From: Sciurus carolinensis
Lineage: Eukaryota > Chordata > Mammalia > Rodentia > Sciuridae
NCBI RefSeq assembly: GCF_902686445.1
Contig: NC_062217.1
Location: 175,587,598 to 175,651,597 of the forward strand
DNA: 64,000 nt
Reading direction: 5' to 3'
The notes under the pieces: generated by a model
The model's input: only the letters and a program-made list of their open reading frames with translations
Databases searched by the model: none
Told to the model about the DNA's origin: nothing
Translations under genes and position numbers: made by a program
Shown: piece after piece, positions 46,655-58,599 of the stretch
Layout of the letters: each line of letters starts with the position of its first letter
Position numbering within the stretch: the first letter of the stretch is position 1

Positions 46655-47870
46655 GCTGAGGAGCCGCCTGCCAGCGTGCCAGCCCAGAACCCCTGGCAGG
46701 TGGGTGCCGTGCAGCCCCTGTGGCCAGGGCCCCCTCCCTCACCGGAAGCACTGGCCTGCCTGCTGCCCACCCCGCCCCTGTGCCCCGCGGAGCAGAGTTT
46801 GGAAGGGCGCTGGGAGCCTTCTGCTGTCAGGTCTGCTGAAGGGACTGCCAGTCTCCCCTGTCCAGCAGCACCAGCCCTGGGCGCTGGGTGGAGCCTGACT
46901 GGCCCCAGCCCCCGTCCTGGAGGGTCACAGGCACTTCAGGCACAGGTCGGCCACAGCAGCGGGCAGGGGCCCTTGTCCAGCTGGTGCCTGATCATACCCA
47001 TGCAGGGTGGGCTGGGAGGGTCAAGGGACTCTGGCAGTGACCCAGAGTGGCACCACGAGGGAACTGGAGAGTTGATGGTGGACACCATGGCTGACGGCCC
47101 ACCATGCCCAGGACCACGGAAGCCTGAGAGGGCCTTCGTTGTCTTCGTCTCTCCTGCCGCCACCAGAGACACTTCAGACAGCACAGCTCAGAGCCGCAAA
47201 TCAGAGCTACCGGGGACTCCAGCTCACACCCTCCAGGATGGCTCCTCTGAATGAGAGAGATGGCAGGTGCTGAGGAGGCCGAGCAGAACTGGGAAGGTTA
47301 GCAGGACTCCCACGGACTGAGTCGGAATCAGGGTCTCAGAGGCACGTCCTGAGTCCAGCGCAGGGCCTCCCGCACTCAGGCAGAGCACTGGACCCGAGGC
47401 CTGCACACACGCACGGGCACGCGCTGGCTCTGGAAGTCTCTGGGCTTGGCCCCTGCTGGCCCCACCATGACTGGAGGACCCTGGGGCTTCGCTTCACCTC
47501 AGGCCTCAGAAATCAGCATCTGGAGGTGCCGGTCACGGCAGCATGGTGGCCTTCCACGTTCCTGCCCTGGAGAAACAGACCCGGCCTCCCTAGGGAACCA
47601 CTGCTCAGGAGCCGGCAGTGGCAGGAGGCAATCTGGGGCCCAAGGCTGCACCCATGGCCCCGTGTGGCCCACACTCTCAGGACCTTGTTTCTGGGTCAGC
47701 CTGACCATGACTGACGGCCTCCTACTCTGGGCAAGGCTGCAGTACTCTTCTCTGTGTGGCATGGCACTGAGACATGCCTGTGGGGCCCTGGGCCAAACCC
47801 ATGACCGGGGAGACCTTGGTTGTGGCCACTTTTACCTTCCAGAGGCCCCCACAGGCCCTCTTTGGGGGCT
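46655..47870. other. Intergenic, nothing recognised
   Basis: Unique GC-rich sequence. The frame at 46676-47254 has no recognisable domain and overlaps other frames. Confidence 0.45.
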
Positions 47871-47874
47871 CACA

Positions 47875-47960
47875 GTTCAGGCAGTTAGACTTCGTGATCC
47901 CACGTATGGCCTTGGGTGAGTCCCTCTGTGTCTGGGCCTCACTGTCCCAGTGGAAGGGGG
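47875..47960 (-). mobile_element. MIR fragment, antisense
   Basis: CTTGGGTGAGTCCCTCTGTG and TCTGGGCCTCACTGTCCCAG follow the antisense MIR 3' half (CTTGGGCAAGTCACTTAACC...TGGGCCTCAGTTTCC). It is short and diverged. Confidence 0.5.
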
Positions 47961-48789
47961 TCCCTCTGGCTCCCAGGTGATCCTCAGCACCTCAGACCCA
48001 CCACCAGAGCAAGCTTTGGCCCAAGGAAAGGCCCCAGTCATGGCCTTGACCCCAAGTGGGAAAGCTGGGGTCCCTCATAGCCAGCTGCAAACTGTCCAGG
48101 CAAGGTGGGTGGTGGGCAGGGCTCTGTGGGTGGAGCTCCCTCTGCAGGTCCCTGGGCTCCTGTGGGAAGGTTTCACACCTGTGTGGGTGGCACCGATGAT
48201 CTGGAAGGCCTTGATCCTTCACCCTCTGGTCCTCTCGGCCCAACAGAGAAAGGGGGCCTGGGAAGGAGGACTGGAAGGCAGTGCCCACCTGCCGAGGGAG
48301 CTGTCCTGTGGGGCGGGGATCCCTCACCGGAAGCACAGGCCTTGTTCTCCATCTTTGCTGCCCTGATGGTCATCGTCACTGTCACCATCACGACCAGGGC
48401 CTGGGCTCAGTGGGAGCAGCACGATGCTGAGGTCCTCTTCTTTCATGGCCACTTGACCTCCAGGGTGCACAGGCAAAGGAGGGGGCCTGGAGCCTTTGCC
48501 CCCTGAGGCCCAAAGTTATCAGGGCGCAGAGTGGGCAGTGGCTCCAGGCTGAGGGACAGCTGCCCATGGAGGGCCCGGATGGGTGGGGACTTGTGCTGGG
48601 GCAGCCCTGAGCCTGTTGCCATTCTGGCCTGGGCCAGACGCGCTGGAAGCCCAGCAGTCCTGGTGTAGGGCAATCTGGCCCTCTCCCAGGGCACCTCTGC
48701 CCAGATGCAGGCTGGAGTCCCAGGCCAGCCCAGGCCCAGCACCGTGGGCACTACGCGTTCCCGGGTCAGATGCTGGCCATGAAGGCTTC

Positions 48790-49025
48790 CGCATGCCCTG
48801 GGTTTTCTTTTTAACCATAAACTCTATGCTGGTAGCAGGAGATGTTCACAGAGGCTTGATGCTGCACTGCATTGGCACTTCTGGTATGCTGACACACAGT
48901 CGGCAGCCTCCTGCGTGGATGGGCCTAGGGGACCACCCTCGGATCTGTTTGGCTTAGGCTGAGGCTCAGGAGCTGAATCATGCTGACAGAGCAGGGACTC
49001 TGCGTGTTAATTATTCAATAGCAGC
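48790..49025. promoter_or_regulatory. Candidate regulatory island with ARE/MARE-like and homeodomain motifs
   Basis: TGCTGACAGAGCA at 48981-48993 fits the antioxidant/MAF response pattern TGACnnnGC, and TTAATTATT at 49007-49015 is a homeodomain-type site. Both sit in an AT-richer patch that also includes CTTTTTAACCATAAACTC near 48810. Function is inferred. Confidence 0.3.
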
Positions 49026-49029
49026 GTCA

Positions 49030-52000
49030 GGGGGAGGCTTCTGGTGGCCTTCCCCAGGGGAAGGCGCCCGTCCCCCACTCTGGCCCTGCTCATCCGGCTC
49101 GGCCAGCTCTCCAGGCCAGAAGGCCAGCAGGCTGTGAGGAGCTGAGGCTGCAGTCCTCAGTCCCCTGGCCTTCAGCTGCTGGAGTTGTGGCCACAGCCAG
49201 ATACTGCAGGGCAGGCCAGAGGATAACGGTGTAACGGTGTAATGGTGGACAGCTCAGAAGGCCTCACTCAAACATGACCGGGCTGCTTTGGACTGGTCCT
49301 GGGAACTCCCGCAGCTCAGGGGAGAGTGCCCCATGGTCTCTGAAAGGCACACCTTGGTCCCACAGGAGCTCTGGCGTCTCCATGGGTCGGCCTTTAGAAA
49401 GGTGCTCCGGACAGCGGCAGGGAGAGGCCACATCTTCCTGCAGACCTGGGACATCCCCAGCCTCGGGCTGCCATTGGGCTCGCCTGTCTCAGGGTTCTGG
49501 TCACCCTGGAATCCAGCAAGCCACCCTGACTGAGACAGACGCGGAGGATGGGCTAGCGAGACTGCGGCAGACAAGAAAGGCTTCTTGGTGGAGAGGCTGG
49601 AGCCACTTGAGGACAGCCGGGGTGGCCAGGCACTGGCCAGGAGGCTTGTGGGAGCAGAGACCCAAGGGAAGTGGGCATGTGGTTCTGGGCGGCGGGGAGC
49701 AGGCCAGCGCCAAGCCCAGGTCGGCACGTGGGGTGCTGCCAGGGGATGCGCATCAGGAGCCCACGGTTCCCGACTACCTCTGGGCTCAGGCCTTGCCAGA
49801 TGCCTCACCGTCCTGTGGCCAGAGCAGAGCTCTGTGCTTACAGGACCCCCTTGATCTGCCCTCGGGGGAGGTTAGGGCCCTGGGCCTGGCAGTGGCAGGA
49901 GCTGGGTACCCAGGCCCCCTGAGTGCCGGTCCACCCAGGCCTCTCCGGCGCTGCTGAAGCTCACCTGCAAGAACGTTTCCCAAGCAGCCCCAGCGTTGAG
50001 ACTGGGCTGGGGTGACTGGGACATTAGGACAAGTCCAGCTAAGAGAAAAGTCAGAGCTTTGAAGAGATGTAGCAGGTTCTGAGCAGGCCTCTGGCTCAGG
50101 CGGGTCCAGCAGTCCTGAGCCCCAGACGTCCTCTGAAATGGAACCCTGAGACCCATCTGCAGGGAGGGGCCACAGTGCCCCCTGAGCTAGTCCTCCTTGG
50201 AGTCCCTGGCTCACCTGGGGACAGAGCAGGCTGGAAGGAGGCAGTGCAGGGAGTGTCCTGCCTGACCCAGGCCGCTCTGGGCCAGAGCCCAGTGTCCCAA
50301 CAGGCCTGCACTGTCTAGAGTGGCAGGCAAGGCCCCGATGGGCCCCCGGGCTCCTCCAGCCAGCCGTCCTCCAACTCACCCCATGAGCACCCCAGTGCCC
50401 CCGGGCTCTCCCCAGTGCCAGATCAGCCCTGCCGTGTGTCTTCACTCACTCACCTAGCCCATGCAGGGAGTACCAGTCTGTGCCAGGCATGGAGCTGGAC
50501 TCTGGGGCTGGACCCTGCAGGGACAACTCCGCCACGCCCAGGAGCAGGTGTGTGAGCCTGGTGCCCAGGAACGCGCCCTTCGCTCCCATCGTCACCAAGA
50601 GGTGATGTCTGAGGACAAATGAAAGGTCTGCCTGCCAAGGCTGCGTCAGAGGGAGCAGGATACTCCAGGCAGAGGAAGGGGTGCAGTTCACGCGGGGCGC
50701 GGGGGAAGACTGGCACCAGGCCACACAGGCCCAGTGACCTCCGCGGGACCAGGGTGAGTGCCAGCTCTGTCCCTCTCATGAGACGTCTTGGCACTGCGGG
50801 TGTCCAGGGCACGAGCTCACACCCACACGGGGAGGGTGGGAGAGTGGTCCTCGCTTGGCCTGGTGGCTGTCCTTGTCACTTCCTGGAGACCAGGCCCTGC
50901 GCTGGCCGTGAGGAAGGACTCGTGGTCTTCAGGGCCCCAGCCTGAGAAGCTTCCCATCGCTCTGCGTCTGCAAAGGAGTCGGGAGTGTGAGCCCAGAGGC
51001 GGGTGGCTGCCTCTGCCCCTGCGGCCCAGGGTCGCCTGCCTGTAGCAGCTCCTCTCCTGGGCTGGGCCCCACGCCCACCTGCCCCCACACCTCTGCTGAG
51101 GGCACTTCCTAACTGGTTCCAAGGGCTGGGACCCCTCCCCATGCCCTAGGAGGACACAGTCCTGCCTGCTGTGTCCTGGCTATGTCCCCAGAGCCCATGT
51201 GGTGGAAGTGGCAGGCCACCCCACTGCATGCACAGCAGCTTCTCCTGGGGCCCCCAGGGAGCGGGGGAGCCTGAGTCACGAGACCAGGCCCCCAGGCCAG
51301 CTCGGGCTGAGGCTGCCCTCCAGGGCTGGGCAGAGGGCTCCTCAGGAGCTCACCCATTCACCCCCAGGGTCTCATCAAGCACCCTGGAGACAAAGGCCAT
51401 GCTTGTGGCTTCTGCTCTTCGGGGTTCGAGGTGTGGGTGGTAGAGAGGCACAGACTCCATGCTGAGGCCGTAGCAGGCCTGGCCCACACGGGGCCGTCAT
51501 ACCAGGAGGGCTTCAGAGAGGAGGTGGCAAGGAGGGGCCTCTGCACTGAGCACCCCCGTGCACAGGCCGAGTGACCGCGGGCGGCGTGGGGTGGACTGGC
51601 CCTGGTATTCCAGCTCAAGCTGCTGGCTTCCTGGGAGCTCCTGCCCACCCTGGACCGAGAGGCCGTCGAGCACTGGGAGGAGAGTGGGAGGGCAGGGTGG
51701 GTTTTCTAAGGAGAACCAGAAGGGACAGGCCCTGGGAGCTGTGGACCCGCTGTCCCCAAGGCATCAGTGACCAGCTGGACTCTCCTCCACTGCACTGCAG
51801 GTCAAGCTACCCTGCTTCCCCTAAGGAGGCTGCACTCTCCCTGAAGTTCCCTCTAGAAGCTGCAAACTGTCCCTGAGGCCTGGAGGGGCCCTCTGGCCTG
51901 GCCGCACACCCGCCTCCCGCTGTTTGGAGCAGTGCCCACCTGAAGGAGGGGTTCCGCAGCCCAGATGAGCTCTGCTCCCCACGAGCAGCCATCAGGTTCA

Positions 52001-52745
52001 CCAGAGAGTGCCACAGAGCCTGCGCTTCACCTCAAACCCGAGAGGCCCCAGGCGGCCACCCCGAGGGCTGAGCTGGCCAACTGGTCAAGAGGGAGGCGGG
52101 CCTGCCCTCGCCACCCCAGGCTGAGGTCCCCTGCTTCCTGGGGACCCAGCTGTGCTCCCTGCGTCTCTGTGGACTGTGGGACCCAGGGACCAGGGAGGGT
52201 GGCTGCAGAACAGGCTCTGCCAAGGCTGGAAGGCAGCTCCCTGGCTGGGGCGCAGCAGGCACCCACTGCCACCTGGCTGCTGGTGGGTCAGCTGTCAGAC
52301 CTGCCAGGAAAGGAGACCACCCTGCCGCACACCAGCCCACCCAGGCCCATAGCTCCAGGGGAGGTCTGAATGCTGTCCCCACCTCCCCAGGGGACCAGAC
52401 CCAGGGCCCTCTTGGCGAGCATTCCTGAAGTGTCCTCTGTGCCCTGGGCACCGCCAAGGTGCAGCCCCTGTTCAGGACACTTCACCCTCCACCCCTAAGC
52501 CTGTTCTGGGCGCAGGCTGCCAAGTGGCACACACATCTGGCTTATCCCCTGCGAACATCTGGGCCAGGCACCTTTATGAGTACGGGGACCGCACCCAGGG
52601 AGACGGCAGTCGGTGACAGTCACGCAACAGGCGTGGGTCCTTTAGAACTGACCTGCAGAGTGCTGCCTTCAGCAGGCCCTGGGCTGCCAAGCCAAGCCTT
52701 GGTGTGGGTGCTGCTGGGCAGAACAGGGGAAAGGGAGGTTTTACA
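49030..52745. other. Intergenic, nothing recognised
   Basis: Unique GC-rich sequence with a tiny AACGGTGT duplication at 49227-49242. I see no exon or RNA gene. Confidence 0.45.
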
Positions 52746-52762
52746 TTTCAATTTTAATTTGG

Positions 52763-52938
52763 GGGGAGGGTACTGGGAAATGAACCCAGGGGTGCTTCAC
52801 CACTGAACCACATCCCCAGACCTTTTGTTTTTTATTTTGAGAAAGGGTCTCACTAGGTTTTTTAGGGCCTCACTCTTGTTGAGGCTGGCCTCAAACTTAT
52901 GGTCCTCCTGCCTTAGCCTCCCACGTTACTAGGATTTC
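52763..52938 (-). mobile_element. B1-ID dimeric SINE, antisense, with target-site duplication
   Basis: On the minus strand a B1 half (GGGAGGCTAAGGCAGGAGGA, GTTTGAGGCCAGCCTCAACA) leads into an ID half (GGGGATGTGGTTCAGTGGTG, CTGGGTTCATTTCCCAGTAC). Direct repeats CAATTTTAATTT (52751-52762) and CAATTTTAGTTT (52939-52950) flank it. Confidence 0.92.
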
Positions 52939-52954
52939 CAATTTTAGTTTTTGT

Positions 52955-53590
52955 CAAAAAATGCCTGTTAGCTTTCTGTTGCCATACAAGAGACCTGAGA
53001 TGATGAATTAAAGGAGGAAAGGTTTATTTTTAGCTCATGGTTTCAGTTCATGGTCATTTGGTCCAGTCCTCACCAGCAGCCGCCTCCTCTGACCAGTGGA
53101 AGTCTGGTGGGCAGAGCCGAGGTGCCAGGACACGTGCTCGCCCTGTGACTCCCGGCCTCCAGGCTGGGGCCGTCTGGAAGATGGAGCCAAGCTCCTTCCC
53201 AGCCTCGACCTTCCCAACACGTGGTGGGTTTGCTCTGGGGGGTGTGCGAGGTGCCTGGGTTCTTGCTCACCACCGTCCCAGCGCCACACGAAGCAGACCA
53301 ACGACCCACAGGGCATCAGAGGCATGGCCCTTAGTGGATCACAAACAGCAGGTGCCATAGCAACGATTCTAGCAAACGTGAACTGGGGATTGGAGACAGT
53401 AGTCCTGGGAATGATTAAGGTCATCAACCACTGCCCAAAGTTGAAGGCAGAATTGGAATTTAAAATAAAACTGGATAAAACCCCCAAACTTCCTCGTCCC
53501 AGAGTTTTTTTCCTTACTACAAATGTAATCCATGCCTCACACAGAACAACCACGAAGCATCGACAGCTAAAAATAGTCCTGGACCACCCT
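52955..53590. repeat. Unidentified old interspersed repeat(s)
   Basis: GCTTTCTGTTGCCATACAAG, GACCTGAGATGATGAATTAA and GGAAAGGTTTATTTTTAGCT resemble a widespread mammalian phrase (TTTCTGTTGCTATAACAAAA...GAAAAGAGGTTTATTTGGCT). 53330-53580 is AT-rich and may be a second relic. The family is not assigned. Confidence 0.35.
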
Positions 53591-53594
53591 AACC

Positions 53595-54105
53595 CAGCAC
53601 CCAGGGACCCTTCCCTCACCCTCTGGTCACCTTGTGGCGCAGTAGGTGGCCACTGTGTGCCTGTGTGTAGGTGCGGTCCTGTCCAGGCAGCGGACTCTGT
53701 GCCGTAGCCAGATGAGGGGCCAGTCTCCAGAGGTGGAACCTGCACTCACCGTCCAGCAAGGCGGATGGGACAGGAGGCCAGGAGAGGGTGGAGGTCAGGG
53801 AGTCATCTAGGGCCACAGCCCCAGGGGAGCGGCCTGGGAGGCCTCCATCTCCTCCCCGTGTGGGGCTGCACATGCCATGATAAACTGTTGAAAAAGAAGG
53901 AGAGGGGCCAGAACCAATCTCAAAAACTGGACGAACCCATGTCAGGGACACCACAAGCCTGCAGGCCGCGGTGCCCCACCCCACAGGGCCGTGCTCCCTC
54001 CCACCATGCCCCTCCTGGAGGCAGGCAGCCACAGGGAGAGGACTGCCCAGGGCTTGGGGGGCCCATGCCTCTGCTGCCTCCTGCTCAGCCTCAGGACCTC
54101 ATCCT
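53595..54105. other. Intergenic, nothing recognised
   Basis: Unique GC-rich sequence without exon-like features. Confidence 0.45.
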
Positions 54106-54109
54106 CCAG

Positions 54110-54220
54110 CAGCTAAATCTTTTTCATACAAAAATCATTTGCAAGTATCAGCAAGGAGTTAGCTCCTTAATGGGGCTTTAATTTTTAAATGAATATTTAT
54201 GAGCTGTCAGGAGCTCAACA
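54110..54220. promoter_or_regulatory. AT-rich island with paired inverted repeats
   Basis: AAGGAG/CTCCTT (54153-54158 and 54163-54168) and TGAGCT/AGCTCA (54200-54205 and 54212-54217) are short inverted repeats flanking TTTAATTTTTAAATGAATAT. The patch contrasts with GC-rich flanks and matches no repeat I know. A conserved enhancer is possible. Confidence 0.35.
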
Positions 54221-54224
54221 GAGC

Positions 54225-56845
54225 CAGTCTGGGAGTTCTGGAGCCTCGAAATCCCCCAGCAGAGCTAAGCTATGAGGCTGGTTATCCCCCCAGGATCCCC
54301 GGGGCGGGACATGGCCCTGTGCAGAGCATCCCCTCCTTGTCCTGGGGTCCACCAGGCCTGGAGTCTACCTGGCCCCCAGCTCCCCTGCCCGGCTCTCCCC
54401 CTGCACCCTCGCTACCCCCACCTTCTTGGTGTGTCTGGACCCGTCCTGCACCCCGCGCAGCTGCACCCCAGCACCAGCACAAGCCCTTGCTGCTCACATT
54501 TGGCCTGGGCTTGGCCCCTCTAAGAGAAAGCCTCTTTTCCCCGAGTTTCCAGGGGCTAAGACTGGGGAAGGAGGGGTCAGCCAGGCCTGGGCAGCCTCCC
54601 TGCCTGGACACTGCTCTAGCTGAATGGGTGCAGCTCCCCAAACACCATCCACCTCCTGGAAGGCTGGGTGACCGCCAGTCAAGGGAAGCTACGCGGCAGG
54701 TGGCTGGGCTTGGTGGACACAGTGGTCTCTAGGGTGCAGGGACACCTCACTCCCGCAGACACTTGCCCAGAACCAGCCCTGAGGTCTGAGACCAAGGCCT
54801 CCCTGGGACTGGAACTTCTGAGGGGAGAGGCTTCACGGTGGGGGCCCAGGCCCAGGCGAGGGGGTTGAGGGCCTAGGGTGGGCCCTGGGCACCCTTGGCT
54901 TGCAGAAGGGGTGTAGAGGAGTTCCAGCTGCTTCAGCTGGTCCACGGCAAGGCGAGACCTTGAGGGGCACCCTGGCCCTCCCTCCGCCTTACAGAAACCA
55001 GGCCCAGCCCAACACTGTGCCCTGTTTTGGTGGACTCATGGGGAGAGGGGCACTGGAAGGGCCTTCTCAGGGGGGCCACAGGCTCTGGTCAACCCAGCAG
55101 CTCAGCAGCGGGCATGAGGTAGGCCGCGGTGGGAAGGAGCAGGGTACCTCCAGGCTCAGGACAGGATGGTGGGGGCGGGCAGGACCTGTGCACCTGGAAG
55201 TGCTGAGGTGCAGAGCATTCTGGGAGCAAGGAGGCTTCAAGCGCCTGGGCTAACCAGACGGCTGTCAGCTCCCTGCTGCCACACTCAGGGGGCGACGGGA
55301 AGAGCAGGCAGAGGGACAAGCAGACGAGGAAGAGCAGGGCAGTGGGCCAGGAGGAGGACCAGGAAGAGGGGAGGAAGAGGAAGGGAGGACTAGGAGGAGG
55401 AGCCGGGCCGACCTGGGGCTTGGGGAGGAGGAGGGCATATGCAGAGGTCCACGCTGAGCAGGGCCCTCCAAGGCAGCTCCAGAGGGCTGGGCCTTGCGGG
55501 TGGGCAAATGGAGCAATGGATGGCAGGGATCCCCGGGGAGAGTCCTGCATGAGCCCCACTGCCCAGCCCAGGCTGGCCGTGGCATTTCTCTAAGCTGGAC
55601 TTCCTGAAGGATCCACCTGAACTTTGTTCAGTGGTCAGTGGGAGCCTCCAGGGTTTGCCAGCTGGGTAAGGAGGGCCTGGGGCCTCATCACCAGGAGACC
55701 CGGGAACTGGGCCAAGGCTTTCCTTCCAACCTCGTGGGGCCACCTACAGGCCCAGAGACCAGCCATCTGTCCTGAGTGGTGACCAGTGGAGCCCTCAGTG
55801 AGGCCCATGACTCCCTGGGCAGCAGGTGTGGTCAACTCAGGACACTGTGGGAGCCTGGCTGCCCCCACCTGCCCTGCACAGTGCAGAGGCTGGCCTGGCC
55901 GTGAGCTCCTTGTGACGGGCAGGCCAGGGTGGAGCAAGGCCCTCCCAGCTGCCACCATGTGAGCCACTGGGCTCGGCCGCCCTCTGGCAGCCTCCCCACA
56001 CCATGGAGGAGCCGTGAGGGGCAGGCTGAGGGACCGCTCAGGGCCTGCTGGGCAGCAGCCGCCTGACTCCATCCTCTGAATGGACAGAGTGATCTCCCCA
56101 GTCGCCCAGCAGTCAGTTCCTGTCCCTGCACAAACCTCAGACGGGAAGCACACTTCCTACTTCTCTCCAAGGCCAACCACAGACCATGGCCAGGCCTTCT
56201 CCTTGGCAGCCGCAGCACCCCCATCGGGGGCCCCTCGGCCCGCCCACCCCAGGCTGGGGCCTGGTGAGGCGGCTCCCCTGGCAGCAGCTGGAAAAGCCGG
56301 TTTGGAGCAAGTTGCCCGAAGGGGCCTGTGGGAACAGGTGGCCTTAGTCAGGGCTCAGGAATGCAGCTGGGAGACTGCAGCCTGGCAGTGCCCAGGGCAA
56401 CCCTGGGTGCAGCGAGGGGCGGCACCTGCCCGGGGAGGCTGGGCAGTGGCCCAGGAAGAGAGAGAAAGCTGTCACCCTCCCATCCACTCTCATGGGCCAC
56501 AGGCCTCTGAGGAAGGAGCTGATGGCTTCCCAGACTCCTCAGATGCTGAGAGCAAGCAGGCGGGTTCTGGGGGTCCTGGGGTCCTCCTGGCACAGGCCCT
56601 GAGCTCCTAGAAAACACAAATGGCCCACTGCAGGTGGGGCAGGAGAGGCAGGGCTGTCAAAGCACCTCATTAAAATGAGACCCAGCGACAGCTGCCACTC
56701 AGGCAGGGGACAGGGACAGGAGCCAGCCCTGTACAGCTACTCTGCGCCATCTTAGGACAGCAGGCGCTATCACAGCATCCCTGCAGGAAGGTCCACCCGC
56801 CCAGAGAGGCCCAGGAGAGGCACAGTGAGGCTCCAGCCAGGCTCC
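54225..56845. other. Intergenic, nothing recognised
   Basis: Unique GC-rich sequence with a short GA-rich run at 55290-55430. No exon or RNA gene is apparent. Confidence 0.45.
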
Positions 56846-56849
56846 CAGA

Positions 56850-58000
56850 CACCAGGAGCCAGTGTGACCCCACTCTCCTCCAGGACCTGGTGTGACCCCA
56901 CTCTCCTCCAGGACCTGGTGTGACCCCACTACCCTCCAGGACCTGGTGTGAGTCCACTACCCTCCAGGACCTGGTGTGACCCCACTACCCTCCAGGACCT
57001 GGTGTGAGTCCACTACCCTCCAGGACCTGGTGTGACCCCACTCTCCTCCAGGACCTGGTGTGACCCCACTCTCCTCCAGGACCTGGTGTGACCCCACTCT
57101 CCTCCAGGACCTGGTGTGAGTCCACTACACTCCAGGACCTGGTGTGACCCCACTACCCTCCAGGACCTGATGTGACCCCACTACCCTCCAGGACCTGGTG
57201 TGACCCCACTACCCTCCAGGACCTGGTGTGACCCCACTACCCTCCAGGACCTGGTGTGACCCCACTACCCTCCAGGACCTGGTGTGACCCCACTACCCTC
57301 TAGGACCTGGTGTGACCCCACTCTCCTCCAGGACCTGGTGTGACCCCACTCTCCTCCAGGACCTGGTGTGACCCCACTACCCTCTAGGACCTGGTGTGAC
57401 CCCACTCTCCTCCAGGACCTGGTGTGACCCCACTCTCCTCCAGGACCTGGTGTGAGTCCACTACCCTCCAGGACCTGGTGTGACCCCACTACTCTCCAGG
57501 ACCTGGTGTGACCCCACTACCCTCCAGGACCTGGTGTGACCCCACTCTCCTCCAGGACCTGGTGTGAGTCCACTACACTCCAGGACCTGGTGTGACCCCA
57601 CTCTCCTCCAGGACCTGGTGTGAGTCCACTACCCTCCAGGACCTGGTGTGAGTCCACTACCCTCCAGGACCTGGTGTGAGTCCACTACCCTCCAGGACCT
57701 GGTGTGAGTCCACTACCCTCCAGGACCTGGTGTGACCCCACTCTCCTCCAGGACCTGGTGTGACCCCACTACCCTCCAGGACCTGGTGTGACCCCACTCT
57801 CCTCCAGGACCTGGTGTGAGTCCACTACACTCCAGGACCTGGTGTGACCCCACTACCTCCAGGACCTGGTGTGACTCCCTCTCCCTCACAGGACTCTGGT
57901 GTGACTTCCCCTCCCCTCCAGGTTCCCAATGTGACTCCTACTCCACCCCAGGACCCTGGTGTTACTCCTTCTCATCTCCAGGTCCAAGGTGTGGCTCCTC
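56850..58000 (+). repeat. 28-bp minisatellite, about 38-40 units
   Basis: The core unit is GGACCTGGTGTGACCCCACT followed by CTCCTCCA, repeating every 28 bases (for example GACCTGG at 56884 and 56912). Three main variants alternate: CCCCACTCTCCT, CCCCACTACCCT and GTCCACTACCCT. Units are clean from about 56880 to 57870 and decay at both edges. Confidence 0.97.
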
Positions 58001-58103
58001 TTTCCCCATCCAGATTCCCTTCCTTTCACAGCCATTGGGAAGAGCCACCTGGCTTGGTCTTTCCGAAGCTCTTCTTCCAGGTACTTTGGGCTTTGTCTTG
58101 GGC

Positions 58104-58310
58104 TTTTTTTTTTTTTTTTTAGGTCAAAAATTTTAATTAAATAATGAATTAGAAAATCTGTTTATTATGTAAAACAAGAAAATACAAAAAAAATTCCATG
58201 TGGAGAGATAGACGGAGAATGGAGGCCAGGAGATGGAAGAAAGGGGAAGGTCAAGGAATGTTCCATTTATTTACTGCGAGCCCAGCTTCCATTTGATGCC
58301 CCAGAACAGA
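58104..58310. other. T17 tract followed by AT-rich stretch with antisense AATAAA words
   Basis: Seventeen T are followed by AATTTTAATTAAATAATGAA and an AT-rich 200 bp. TTTATT near 58160 and 58267 reads AATAAA on the minus strand. This could be the A-tail of a minus-strand retro-insertion or the 3' end of a minus-strand transcript; neither is established. Confidence 0.3.
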
Positions 58311-58599
58311 AAGGGCCCCTAAAGGCAGGTGCAGGGAGCCCCACAGCCTTCTCTAGGTCTCCTCCTCGGATGGTGCTGAGGACCTGTCTTCTTGCAAGGA
58401 GGGTCCACTGCTGCAAGGCCCAAGTCCAAGAAGCAGGGCCCCACCTGAGCCATGACCAGGCCAGGTGAGGTCAACCAGCAGGGGCATGGGGACGGACAGG
58501 AGGTGCTGGGACTGTGGCCCCAGAACAGGCCCTTGGCTCAGGCCTGTGCAGTCAGGACTTCCATGTGACATGGGCCAGGAAGGCATTGCCCCCACAATG

